From Paractinoplanes deccanensis (lineage in GTDB: Bacteria; Actinomycetota; Actinomycetes; Mycobacteriales; Micromonosporaceae), in contig NZ_BOMI01000146.1 of assembly GCF_016862115.1 (NCBI RefSeq), positions 118,904 to 182,903 on the forward strand: DNA of 64,000 bases, written 5' to 3'. Below, piece after piece: positions 23,157 to 30,512 of this stretch (its first letter is position 1; the number at the start of each line of letters is the position of its first letter). The notes beneath the pieces were generated by a model that saw nothing but the letters and a program-made list of their open reading frames with translations, did no database searches and had not been told where the DNA came from. The position numbers and the translations under genes were made by a program.

Positions 23157-25820
23157 TTACGTAATCGTGGACAGGGCCCGGGACAGCTCCCCGCGCGACT
23201 TGATGCCGAGTTTCGGGTAGATGCGGTAGAGGTGGGTGGAGATCGTGCGGGGCGACAGGAAGAGCCGCTCGGCGATCTCCGGGTTGCTCAGGCCCTCGGC
23301 GGCGAGCGCGGCGATCTGCAGCTCCTGCGGCGTCAGGGTGCCCGCCGCGTCGGCCGGGCGGCGCAGCGTCTCGCCGGAGGCGCGCAGTTCGGCGCGGCAG
23401 CGGTCGGCCCACGGCCGGGCGCCGAGCGCGTCGAAGGTCGTGGCCGCGGCGCGCAGCAGGGGGCGGGATTCGGCGCCCCGTCGCCGGCGGCGCAGCCAGG
23501 TGCCGTACGAGTGCTGCAACCGGGCCCGTTCGAACGGCCAGGCGGACAGGTCGGCGGCGAGCGCGGCCTCGTACGCCTCGGCGTCACCGGCGAGGACCGC
23601 GTCGGCGTACCGAAGCCCCACCAGCAGCGAGGGACAGCGGCTCTGCTCGGCGATCGGCCGCAGCGGCGCGATCAGCTCGCGCAGCGACTCCCCCTGCCCG
23701 CTCCAGGCGGCGGCCTCCGCGACATGCCCGACGATCTTCATCTGGGTGCCGACATGGTACGGGGTGTCGGCCGGATCGAAGACGCGGCGGAAGTGGCGGT
23801 ACGCGTCCTGGGGCCGGCCCTCGGCCAGCGCGGCCACGCCCCGGATCGTCTGCACCAGCGCCATCATCGGCAGCCGCCCGCCGGTCAGCAGGACGCTCTC
23901 GCCGAGGTCCGCGATCTGCCGGGCCGCGTCCCCGTCGCCGCGCAGCGCGTGGGCGTGGCCGAGCGCCAGCCGTGCGGTCAGGCCCCACGCCCGCTGGCCG
24001 GTCTCGGCGGCCAGGGACACCCCTTCGGTCGCGGCCGTCATCGCCGTGGTGCTGTCGGACTGGAAGGCGGCCACGAACGCCTGGGTCGACAACAGTTGCG
24101 CCAGGACGCCGATCCGGCCCTGAGCGCGTGCGCCGGTGGCCGCCTCGGCGTAGAAGTGCGCCGCCACGTCCAGGGCGCCGAGGGCGCTGCTGGCCAGGCC
24201 GAGGGTCTGATGCTCGAACGGGCTGAGGTCGAACCGGGTGCGCAGCCGCGCGATCCGTTCCAGGCAGACCGCGCCGCGCTCGATCGGCGCGATCATCGCG
24301 ATCATGCCGACGAGGCGCGGATCGTCCTCGGCGCCGCCGAGACGGTCGGCGACCTCCAGGTAGAGCCGGGCCGTCCCGGCGTCCGGATTGCTCCAGACGA
24401 ACAGGACGGTCATGGCGAGCATCGCGTCGACGGCCCGCCGCAGATCGCCCTCGCGGCGCAGCGAGTCGACCAGCTCGGCGTAGACGGCGAACCGCACGGT
24501 GCCGGACAGCCCGGTCTGCAGGTGCGTCTCCCGCATGTACGACAGCCACGCCTGATCCGCCGGCCGCAGCTGCTGTCCGGCCACCTCGCCGAGGATCCGC
24601 CGCGCGGTCGCGCCGTCGCCGAGCTCGACCGCGACGTTCACGGCGGCCAGCTGCCGCCGTCCGCGCTCGGCCGGGTCCTCGCTCAGCTGCACGGCCCGTT
24701 CGAACGCGGCGAGCGCGACCCCGCCCGCCTGCCGGTCCCCGGCCGCCATGGCCGTCTCGGTCAGCTCGCGGGCCAGCGCCTCGTCCGGCCCGGACGCCGC
24801 CGCGGCCCGGTGCCACACCTGGCGGGCCGGGTCGGCGGCCGTCACCTCGGCCAGCGCCGCGTGCGCCCGCCGCCGCCGGGCCGCGCCGGCCGACTGGTAC
24901 AGCGCCGAGCGCAGCAGCGGATGCCGGAACCGCAGCCGGTACGCCGCGTCGACCTCGACGAGCCGGGTGACCACCGCGGGCTCGATGTCCTCGGCGGTCA
25001 CCGGGCGGCCCTCCACCCGGCCGCAGGCCGCCAGCATCTCGTCCAGTCCGTCACCGTCGTCGGCCGCGGCGACCAGCAGCAGCGACCGGGTCACCGGCGG
25101 CAGCTCGCCGACCAGCATGGCGAACGTCCGCTCCACCCGCGTGCTCAGCGGCAGCCGGGACGGCAGCAGCGCGGCCCCGCCCGACCGGGCCGCCACCGCG
25201 CCCAGCTCGACCAGCCCCAGAGGGTTGCCGGCCGCCTCCTCGAGCACCCGTTGCCGCAGCGCCGGAGCCAGGCCCGCGGCCACCCGGTCCAGCAGCTCCC
25301 CCGCTTGCGGCAGATCCAGCGGTTCGAGCCGCATCTCCGGCAGGCCCGCCTGGGCCAGGAGCCGGTCGACGTCCTCGCCGTCGCGCACGGTCAGCACCAT
25401 CGCCACCGCGTCCGACCCGATCCGCCGCGCCGCGAAGGTCAGCGCCTCCCACGAGCCGGGGTCCAGCCAGTGCGCGTCCTCGACCGCCACGAGGACCGGT
25501 TCGGGCACCGCACCGAGCATCTCCAGCAGCCGCACCGCGGCCCGGAACGGCGAGTCGATCTCCATCGAGGCAGCGCCGGCCGAGAGCGACCGGGTCAGCC
25601 GGTGCAGCGCCGCGTACGGGATGTGCACCTCGGCCTGGATCCCGGACGTCGTGACGACCCGGAACCCCCGTTGCCCCGCGGCCCGCGACACGTGCGCCAG
25701 CAGCGCCGACTTGCCGATGCCGGCCTCACCGCGCACCACCGTCACGGCACCGCACCGGCGCGCCGCCTCGTCGAGGACAGCCGTCAACGCGGCCGCCTGT
25801 CTCCCCCGCCCCACCAACAC
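23157..25820 (-). CDS. LAL-type LuxR-family transcriptional activator
   Basis: The 887-residue protein has the typical LAL length. Walker A GEAGIGKSAL lies near residue 33 and Walker B LVAVEDAHWLD near 115; a long alpha-helical, TPR-like middle follows (about 330-800), then a C-terminal LuxR HTH beginning LTPQELQIAALAAEGLSNPEIAERL. Such proteins are ATP-dependent activators of transport or metabolic genes (MalT-like), and the middle region usually binds the inducer, which is unknown here. GTG 25820 is the first start in frame; no clear ribosome site precedes it. It is divergent from the DNA ligase gene, with 67 bases between them. Confidence 0.92.
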   Translation of the reverse strand: MLVGRGRQAAALTAVLDEAARRCGAVTVVRGEAGIGKSALLAHVSRAAGQRGFRVVTTSGIQAEVHIPYAALHRLTRSLSAGAASMEIDSPFRAAVRLLEMLGAVPEPVLVAVEDAHWLDPGSWEALTFAARRIGSDAVAMVLTVRDGEDVDRLLAQAGLPEMRLEPLDLPQAGELLDRVAAGLAPALRQRVLEEAAGNPLGLVELGAVAARSGGAALLPSRLPLSTRVERTFAMLVGELPPVTRSLLLVAAADDGDGLDEMLAACGRVEGRPVTAEDIEPAVVTRLVEVDAAYRLRFRHPLLRSALYQSAGAARRRRAHAALAEVTAADPARQVWHRAAAASGPDEALARELTETAMAAGDRQAGGVALAAFERAVQLSEDPAERGRRQLAAVNVAVELGDGATARRILGEVAGQQLRPADQAWLSYMRETHLQTGLSGTVRFAVYAELVDSLRREGDLRRAVDAMLAMTVLFVWSNPDAGTARLYLEVADRLGGAEDDPRLVGMIAMIAPIERGAVCLERIARLRTRFDLSPFEHQTLGLASSALGALDVAAHFYAEAATGARAQGRIGVLAQLLSTQAFVAAFQSDSTTAMTAATEGVSLAAETGQRAWGLTARLALGHAHALRGDGDAARQIADLGESVLLTGGRLPMMALVQTIRGVAALAEGRPQDAYRHFRRVFDPADTPYHVGTQMKIVGHVAEAAAWSGQGESLRELIAPLRPIAEQSRCPSLLVGLRYADAVLAGDAEAYEAALAADLSAWPFERARLQHSYGTWLRRRRRGAESRPLLRAAATTFDALGARPWADRCRAELRASGETLRRPADAAGTLTPQELQIAALAAEGLSNPEIAERLFLSPRTISTHLYRIYPKLGIKSRGELSRALSTIT

Positions 25821-25887
25821 CGGCTCATGCTAATGAAGTTCCCCGGTTCGCCTGCGCACACATCAACCGTCCCTCCAAGATCACGCC

Positions 25888-26871
25888 ATGTGCGCGGCCA
25901 CGGCGATGCCGCCGGCGATCGCCCCGATGCTGGCGACCCCCGGACCGGTGCCCACGGATCCGGGCTGGGCGGCGGAGGCGAAGCATGACGGAATGCGGGC
26001 CGCGGTCACCGCCGCCGGCGGCCGCTGGCGGCTGCGCAGCCGCACCGGCCGCGACATCACCGGCGCCTTCCCCGAGCTGGCCGTCCTGCCGGAGCTGCTC
26101 GGCGGCCGCCGGGCAGCGCTGGACGGCGAGCTGGTCGTCCTGGACGCCGCGGGAGTCCCGGACTTCTCGCGCCTGCAACAGCGCATCGGCGTACGCGACC
26201 CCAGCCCCCGGCTGCTGCGCGCGGCACCGGCCACCCTGTACGTGTTCGACCTGCTGGTCCTCGACCAGCGGGACCTGATGGCGGCGCCCTACACCGAGCG
26301 CCGGGCGACCCTGGACGAGCTGACGCTGCGCGGATCCGGTGTGGACACGCCGCCGTCGTTCGCCGACGCGGGCACCGAGCTGTACGCGGCGGCGCGCGAG
26401 CTCGGCCTCGAGGGCATCGTCTGCAAGCGGCTGGCTTCCCCGTACACCCCGGGTCAACGCTCCAAGGCCTGGGTGAAGACGGTGATCCCGCACGAGGCCG
26501 ACGTGGTGGTCTGCGGCTGGCTGCCCGGCCGGGGCCGGCTGCGCGGCACCATCGGCGCCCTGCTGGTCGGCGCCTACGACCGCGCGGGCCGGCTGCACCT
26601 GGTCGGCCGGGTGGGAAGCGGCCTGTCCGGCGCCGCCCGGCGCCAGCTCGAACAGCAGCTCGCCCCCCTGCGCCGCGGCAGCCCACCGGCCGGCCACGCC
26701 GAGCTCGCCGCCATGGCCGAGGCGACGTGGGTCGACCCCCAGGTGGTCGCCCGCATCGCCTACCGCTCCTGGACGAGCGGCGACCAGCTGCGGCACCCGG
26801 TCTACCGCGGCGTGGTCGACGACCGCGACGCCTCGGCGGCACAACTGCCGGGGGACGACGGCCCGGCGTAG
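25888..26871 (+). CDS. ATP-dependent DNA ligase (LigC/LigD ligase-domain type)
   Basis: The 327-residue protein carries motif I AKHDGMRA (nucleophile Lys near 32), motif III ALDGELVVLD, motif IV LEGIVCKRL and motif V AWVKT, followed by an OB-fold domain (about 205-310) beginning EADVVVCGWLPGRGRLRG. It lacks the polymerase and nuclease modules of full LigD, so it is a stand-alone repair ligase, probably for end joining or gap repair. No Ku gene is nearby. Confidence 0.92.
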   Translation: MCAATAMPPAIAPMLATPGPVPTDPGWAAEAKHDGMRAAVTAAGGRWRLRSRTGRDITGAFPELAVLPELLGGRRAALDGELVVLDAAGVPDFSRLQQRIGVRDPSPRLLRAAPATLYVFDLLVLDQRDLMAAPYTERRATLDELTLRGSGVDTPPSFADAGTELYAAARELGLEGIVCKRLASPYTPGQRSKAWVKTVIPHEADVVVCGWLPGRGRLRGTIGALLVGAYDRAGRLHLVGRVGSGLSGAARRQLEQQLAPLRRGSPPAGHAELAAMAEATWVDPQVVARIAYRSWTSGDQLRHPVYRGVVDDRDASAAQLPGDDGPA

Positions 26872-26884
26872 CAACCTGGGCCGT

Positions 26885-27568
26885 TCAGAAGTCCACCGCC
26901 GTCAGCCAGCGCGCGCCCGGCGCCACCCGATACCCTCGCCCGGTCAGTTCGCGCACCACCGCCGGCATGTGCGCGGCGCCGAAGACGACGGCGATCTCGG
27001 CGTCCTCGTCCGCGAACTCGCCGTCGATCTCGCGCAGGGTCCGGATCAGCAGGTCGTCGCGCTCGGCCAGGAGCTTGCGGTGCAGAAACGCCGGGCGCAG
27101 CTCGATCTCGCTGTCGTCGTCGATGTCGAGTCGGTGCCGGGTGAGCCAGTCCCGGCCGTGCAGCGCCATGTCGAGCGCCAGCGCCGGGGTCAGCAGCGCG
27201 ACGTCGGCCCAGGCCTCGCGGGGCAGGGCCCGGTCCGGGCCGGCCGCGACGCCGTCGACCGCGTCCGGAAAGATGATCGGCACACCGAGCGAGCCGTAGT
27301 CGATGTCCTGGTGCACCAGGTCGCGGCCGATCCGCTGCCTGGTCAGCTTGAGCGCCGCCACATAGGCGAAGCCGGTCGAGCTGGGCCCGTCGTACTGCTC
27401 GGCCACCACCGCCACGCAGGGCTTCAGCCGCTCGCGGATCGCCCGGTAGTAGTCCGGCCGCCCGATGTGAATCGTCGGGATCACGACGAACTTGAGCCCG
27501 CCCGGCCGCCGCCGGAACACGGTGACGGACGTGCGGATGCCGACCATGCTCATCTCGGTCAGCTGCAC
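26885..27568 (-). CDS. TraB/GumN-like family protein
   Basis: The 227-residue protein begins with a strand and the motif VVIPTIHIGRPDYYRAI, has VVAEQYDGPSS near residue 55 and VVFGAAHMPAVVREL near 190. The paired IH/AE and GxxH motifs are the hallmark of the TraB (EreA/ChaN-like) fold, which is thought to be a metal-dependent hydrolase. The middle is charged and helical. The substrate and role are unknown. It is convergent with the ligase gene and divergent from the MFS gene. Confidence 0.7.
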   Translation of the reverse strand: MQLTEMSMVGIRTSVTVFRRRPGGLKFVVIPTIHIGRPDYYRAIRERLKPCVAVVAEQYDGPSSTGFAYVAALKLTRQRIGRDLVHQDIDYGSLGVPIIFPDAVDGVAAGPDRALPREAWADVALLTPALALDMALHGRDWLTRHRLDIDDDSEIELRPAFLHRKLLAERDDLLIRTLREIDGEFADEDAEIAVVFGAAHMPAVVRELTGRGYRVAPGARWLTAVDF

Positions 27569-27627
27569 GCGCCCCAGGGTAGGTGCCGGGCGCCAGGCGC
27601 GCCTGAGCTGCCGGTAGGCTGCCGCTG

Positions 27628-28839
27628 GTGTCCAGGCCCGGTGTGCAGCGTGCGCTGATCGCCGCCGTACAGGTGCTCGGTCTGGCCGTGTGGTTCTCGG
27701 CCTCGACCGTGGTGCCGGCGCTGCGCGAGACGTGGCAGATCAGCGCGACCGCGTCCGTGTGGCTGACCGCCTCCGTGCAGCTGGGTTTCGTGACCGGGGC
27801 GATCGCGTCGACGGCGCTCAACCTGGCCGACCGGGTGCGGGCGCATCAGCTGATGGCCGTGTGCGCCGCCGCGGCCGCCGGGTGCACCGCCGCCTTCGCG
27901 CTCGCCGCCGGCGGGCTGGGCAGCGCCGTACCGCTGCGGTTCCTCACCGGCGTGTTCCTCGCCGGGGTCTATCCGGTCGGCATGAAGCTCACCGGCTCGT
28001 GGACGCCGCCGGCGCGGCGAGGGCTCGCGTTCGGCGTCATGATCGGCGCGCTCACCCTCGGCTCGGCCCTGCCGCACCTGATCCGCGGCCTGGGCGACCT
28101 GCCGTGGCGCGGCGTGATGGGCGCGGCGGCCGGGTGCGCGGCTCTCGGCGCCCTGCTGGCCGCGGCCCTGGTCCGGGAGGGGCCGCAGTTCGCCCGCGGC
28201 GCATCGGCGCGGCCCCATCCGCGGTACGCCCTGACGATGTTCCGCGAGCGCGGGCCGCGGCTGGTGAACCTGGGCTACTTCGGGCACATGTGGGAGCTGT
28301 ACGCGCTGTGGACGTGGCTGCCCAGCTTCCTGATCGCGGGCACCGCCGCCCGGACGGGCCGGGACGACGCCAACGTCAGCCTGCTCGCGTTCGCCGCCAT
28401 CGGCCTCGCCGGGGTGGCCGGTTGCGTGGCCGGCGGGTGGGCCGCGGACCGGTTCGGCAGGTCGCCCGCCGCGGTCGCCGCCCTGGTCGTCAGCGGCGCC
28501 TGCTGCCTGGTCTCGCCGCTGTTCTTCACCGCCCCGCCCGCCGCGGTCGCCGCGCTCGCCGTGGTGTGGGGCGCCGCCGTCATCGCCGACTCCGGAGTCT
28601 TCTCCACGTCGCTCAGCGAGGTCGCCGACAAGCGGTACGTCGGCACCGCCCTCACCGCGCAGACGGCCATCGGTTTCGCGCTGACCGTCGTCACCATCCA
28701 GCTCGTTCCCGTCCTCGCCGGCGCGACCGGCTGGCGCTGGGCGTTCTGGCTGCTCGTGCCCGGCCCCGTCGTGGGCGCGGTGGCGATGCGCGCGTTCGGC
28801 CGCCGGAGCCTGCGATCGCATCGATCGCTTACGCTGTGA
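27628..28839 (+). CDS. MFS transporter
   Basis: The 403-residue protein has 12 predicted membrane helices. It includes the loop GSWTPPARRGLAFGVMIGALTLGSALPHL between helices 4 and 5, and the A-loop-like GGWAADRFGRSP after helix 7. The substrate is unknown. No ribosome site precedes GTG 27628, but TAGGCT (27615-27620) lies seven bases upstream as a -10 box, so the mRNA is probably leaderless. Confidence 0.87.
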   Translation: MSRPGVQRALIAAVQVLGLAVWFSASTVVPALRETWQISATASVWLTASVQLGFVTGAIASTALNLADRVRAHQLMAVCAAAAAGCTAAFALAAGGLGSAVPLRFLTGVFLAGVYPVGMKLTGSWTPPARRGLAFGVMIGALTLGSALPHLIRGLGDLPWRGVMGAAAGCAALGALLAAALVREGPQFARGASARPHPRYALTMFRERGPRLVNLGYFGHMWELYALWTWLPSFLIAGTAARTGRDDANVSLLAFAAIGLAGVAGCVAGGWAADRFGRSPAAVAALVVSGACCLVSPLFFTAPPAAVAALAVVWGAAVIADSGVFSTSLSEVADKRYVGTALTAQTAIGFALTVVTIQLVPVLAGATGWRWAFWLLVPGPVVGAVAMRAFGRRSLRSHRSLTL

Positions 28840-28873
28840 CCCGCACAGGCCAGCACGAGATCGGGAGCGAGAT

Positions 28874-29704
28874 TTGTCCGGCATCGCGAAGACCGTCGTA
28901 GTCTTGATCGTCAGCGGGATCGTGGCCATCGGCGGCTTCGTCTTCGCGAACAACCCGGGCAATCCCACCGCCACCTGCCAGGGCCGCGTGATGCGCGCCG
29001 GCGACACCTGCGTCGAGACGACCACGACGCGGCAGGAGGTGCGCACGGTCGAGCAGCAGGCCGAGATGCAGCGCGCCAAGCGCGGCCGGTACGGCCTGGG
29101 CGCCGGCATCGCCGGGTCGATCGTCTTCGTCTGCGCCGCCGGCTACCTCGCGCTCCTCGTCGGGGTCAAGCGCGAGAAGACCCGCGAGGACGCCCGCCCG
29201 CAGCTGGGCCTGCGCAGGAAGCTCGCGGAGGAGAACGGCTGGCAGTTCACGGCCGAGGACCCGGCGATCGAGCGGACGTTCCCGGCCAAGGCGCGCAAGG
29301 ACAAGGCGCAGGGCACATTCACCGAGGTCGTGCGCGGTGAGCTCGACGGTGTCCGCTTCGAGGCTTTCGACCACAGCTACCAGCGGTACGACAAGAAGGG
29401 CGTCACCGACGAGCGGAACACGGTCGTCCTGTTCCACCATCCCGGCCTCCTGCTGGACGACGTCTCGGTCTTCGCCGATCAGGTCTACCCCGCGCAGGCC
29501 ACTCCCCTGGTGCTGACCAAGCAGCTGCAGAGCGCGATGAGGCGTCTCAACGTCACCAACTTCACCCTGTTCGAGGGCACCGTCGTGGTGGCGCGGGCCC
29601 TGATCCGCGACCACAAGACCGGCAAGCTGCACGACCTGCTCCGCGCGGTCCGCGCCCTGCTGGACGAGCTCCCGGCAACCACGATGGACCGCACCCGCAC
29701 GTGA
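28874..29704 (+). CDS. Hypothetical two-helix membrane protein (276 aa)
   Basis: The start is TTG 28874, with GGGAG about 7 bases upstream. An N-terminal helix (about 6-25) is followed by a short outer loop with two Cys (ATCQGRVMRAGDTCVET), a second helix (about 75-100) and a cytoplasmic domain of about 170 residues with strands and a basic patch (FPAKARKDKAQGTF). This loop-helix-domain pattern recurs in actinomycete proteins of unknown function. It lies 34 bases after the MFS gene and may be co-transcribed with it. Confidence 0.7.
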   Translation: MSGIAKTVVVLIVSGIVAIGGFVFANNPGNPTATCQGRVMRAGDTCVETTTTRQEVRTVEQQAEMQRAKRGRYGLGAGIAGSIVFVCAAGYLALLVGVKREKTREDARPQLGLRRKLAEENGWQFTAEDPAIERTFPAKARKDKAQGTFTEVVRGELDGVRFEAFDHSYQRYDKKGVTDERNTVVLFHHPGLLLDDVSVFADQVYPAQATPLVLTKQLQSAMRRLNVTNFTLFEGTVVVARALIRDHKTGKLHDLLRAVRALLDELPATTMDRTRT

Positions 29705-29722
29705 CCACCGCGCCGGGCCCGC

Positions 29723-30376
29723 TCAGTCGAGAAGCCGGCTCATGTCCACGGTGATGCCGGCCGCGTGCATCTCCTTCGCGAGCTCGACCTTCCAGTTTCC
29801 GTCGGGGTAGTTGAGGTACGCGATCCCCTCGATGTCCGAGGGCTTCTCGACGCCCGCGTTGAGCACCGCGACATGACCACGGCCGAGCCGGCCGAAGAAG
29901 AAGCCGAGCTCGAACACGACGTTCTGCCGTGCGCGGAGTCTCTCCTCCTCGCGGCCGTGCGACTTCGCCCGGCCGATGTCGTCCGGTGTGGCGAGGACGA
30001 TCGCATAGCCGGCCTCGGCGGCTGAGTGCTCGAACTTCTCCAGTACGGTCCTTCCCCGGTTCGCCTGCTCGCCCAGGATGACGGGTTGCTGTCCCGTCAA
30101 CCGGGCCACGAAACGGGCCACGAAACGGGCCACACCATGCTGTGCCTCGCCGTCGTGGCTGTGCACCAGGAACACGGTGCCGTTGGGGCGTGCGGCGCTC
30201 TGCATATCCCGGAGCCGCGATTGATCCGGGCGGTATTCATGACGTGCGCCGGCCGGGTGGCGACGGACCGCCGAACCCTCGAAGGGCGATTCGGAGTCGA
30301 ATGTGCGAGACCCCTCGGCAAGAGCCCCTTCCCTCATGAGCCAGTCGGACAGGGCCGAGATGGATCCGGTGGCCAC
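29723..30376 (-). CDS. TIR-like (PF10137-type) nucleotide-binding protein, candidate antiviral effector
   Basis: From about residue 85 the protein matches the TIR-like family used as the effector of CBASS/Pycsar-type systems: TVFLVHSHDGEAQHGVARFV, then QQPVILGEQANRGRTVLEKFE, YAIVLATPDDIG, ARQNVVFELGFFFGRLGR (the Glu is the likely NAD-cleaving residue) and a tail GITVDMSRLLD. The N-terminal 80 residues are short and not recognised. No cyclase or Thoeris partner is next to it, so it is stand-alone here. The start is uncertain: GTG 30376 (217 residues) or ATG 30337 (204 residues). It is divergent from a UvrA-like gene across a long palindrome. Confidence 0.72.
   Translation of the reverse strand: MATGSISALSDWLMREGALAEGSRTFDSESPFEGSAVRRHPAGARHEYRPDQSRLRDMQSAARPNGTVFLVHSHDGEAQHGVARFVARFVARLTGQQPVILGEQANRGRTVLEKFEHSAAEAGYAIVLATPDDIGRAKSHGREEERLRARQNVVFELGFFFGRLGRGHVAVLNAGVEKPSDIEGIAYLNYPDGNWKVELAKEMHAAGITVDMSRLLD
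30101..30136 (-). repeat. Three 12-bp tandem repeats inside the TIR-like gene
   Basis: The unit ACGGGCCACGAA (first copy CCGGGCCACGAA, last copy ACGGGCCACACC) encodes repeated FVAR/FVAR/LVAR in a helix. It could slip in frame in units of four residues. Confidence 0.75.
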
Positions 30377-30391
30377 GATCTGAGGCCCCGG

Positions 30392-30429
30392 TTTTAGGAA
30401 CCGCACGAGACGTCGTGCGGACCCTAAAA
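30392..30429. promoter_or_regulatory. 38-bp palindrome in the divergent TIR/UvrA-like promoter region
   Basis: TTTTAGG and CCTAAAA form the outer arms and CCGCACGA and TCGTGCGG the inner arms, with a GACG loop and a 2-base internal mismatch on each side: 15 paired bases. It lies 15 bases before the TIR-like GTG and 83 bases before the UvrA-like ATG. Between divergent genes an operator is likelier than a terminator; the A/T-rich ends resemble the ends of an intrinsic terminator, so both remain possible. Confidence 0.6.
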
Positions 30430-30512
30430 GTCCGACCACGAGCAAGCAGCGAGACGCGAGCCGGTGGCGATTGCGGTCATCGTGTGGCCGCTTTTGTTCG
30501 TAGGGTCGCGGC

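Noticed and set aside
22152..25988. A 1278-codon open frame on the plus strand
   Set aside because: It lies antisense to the hydrolase and LAL regulator genes, has low-complexity Arg/Gly/Gln composition and no recognisable domain.
30101..30136. Short direct repeats considered as a CRISPR-like array
   Set aside because: The repeats are contiguous 12-mers in a coding region with no spacers.
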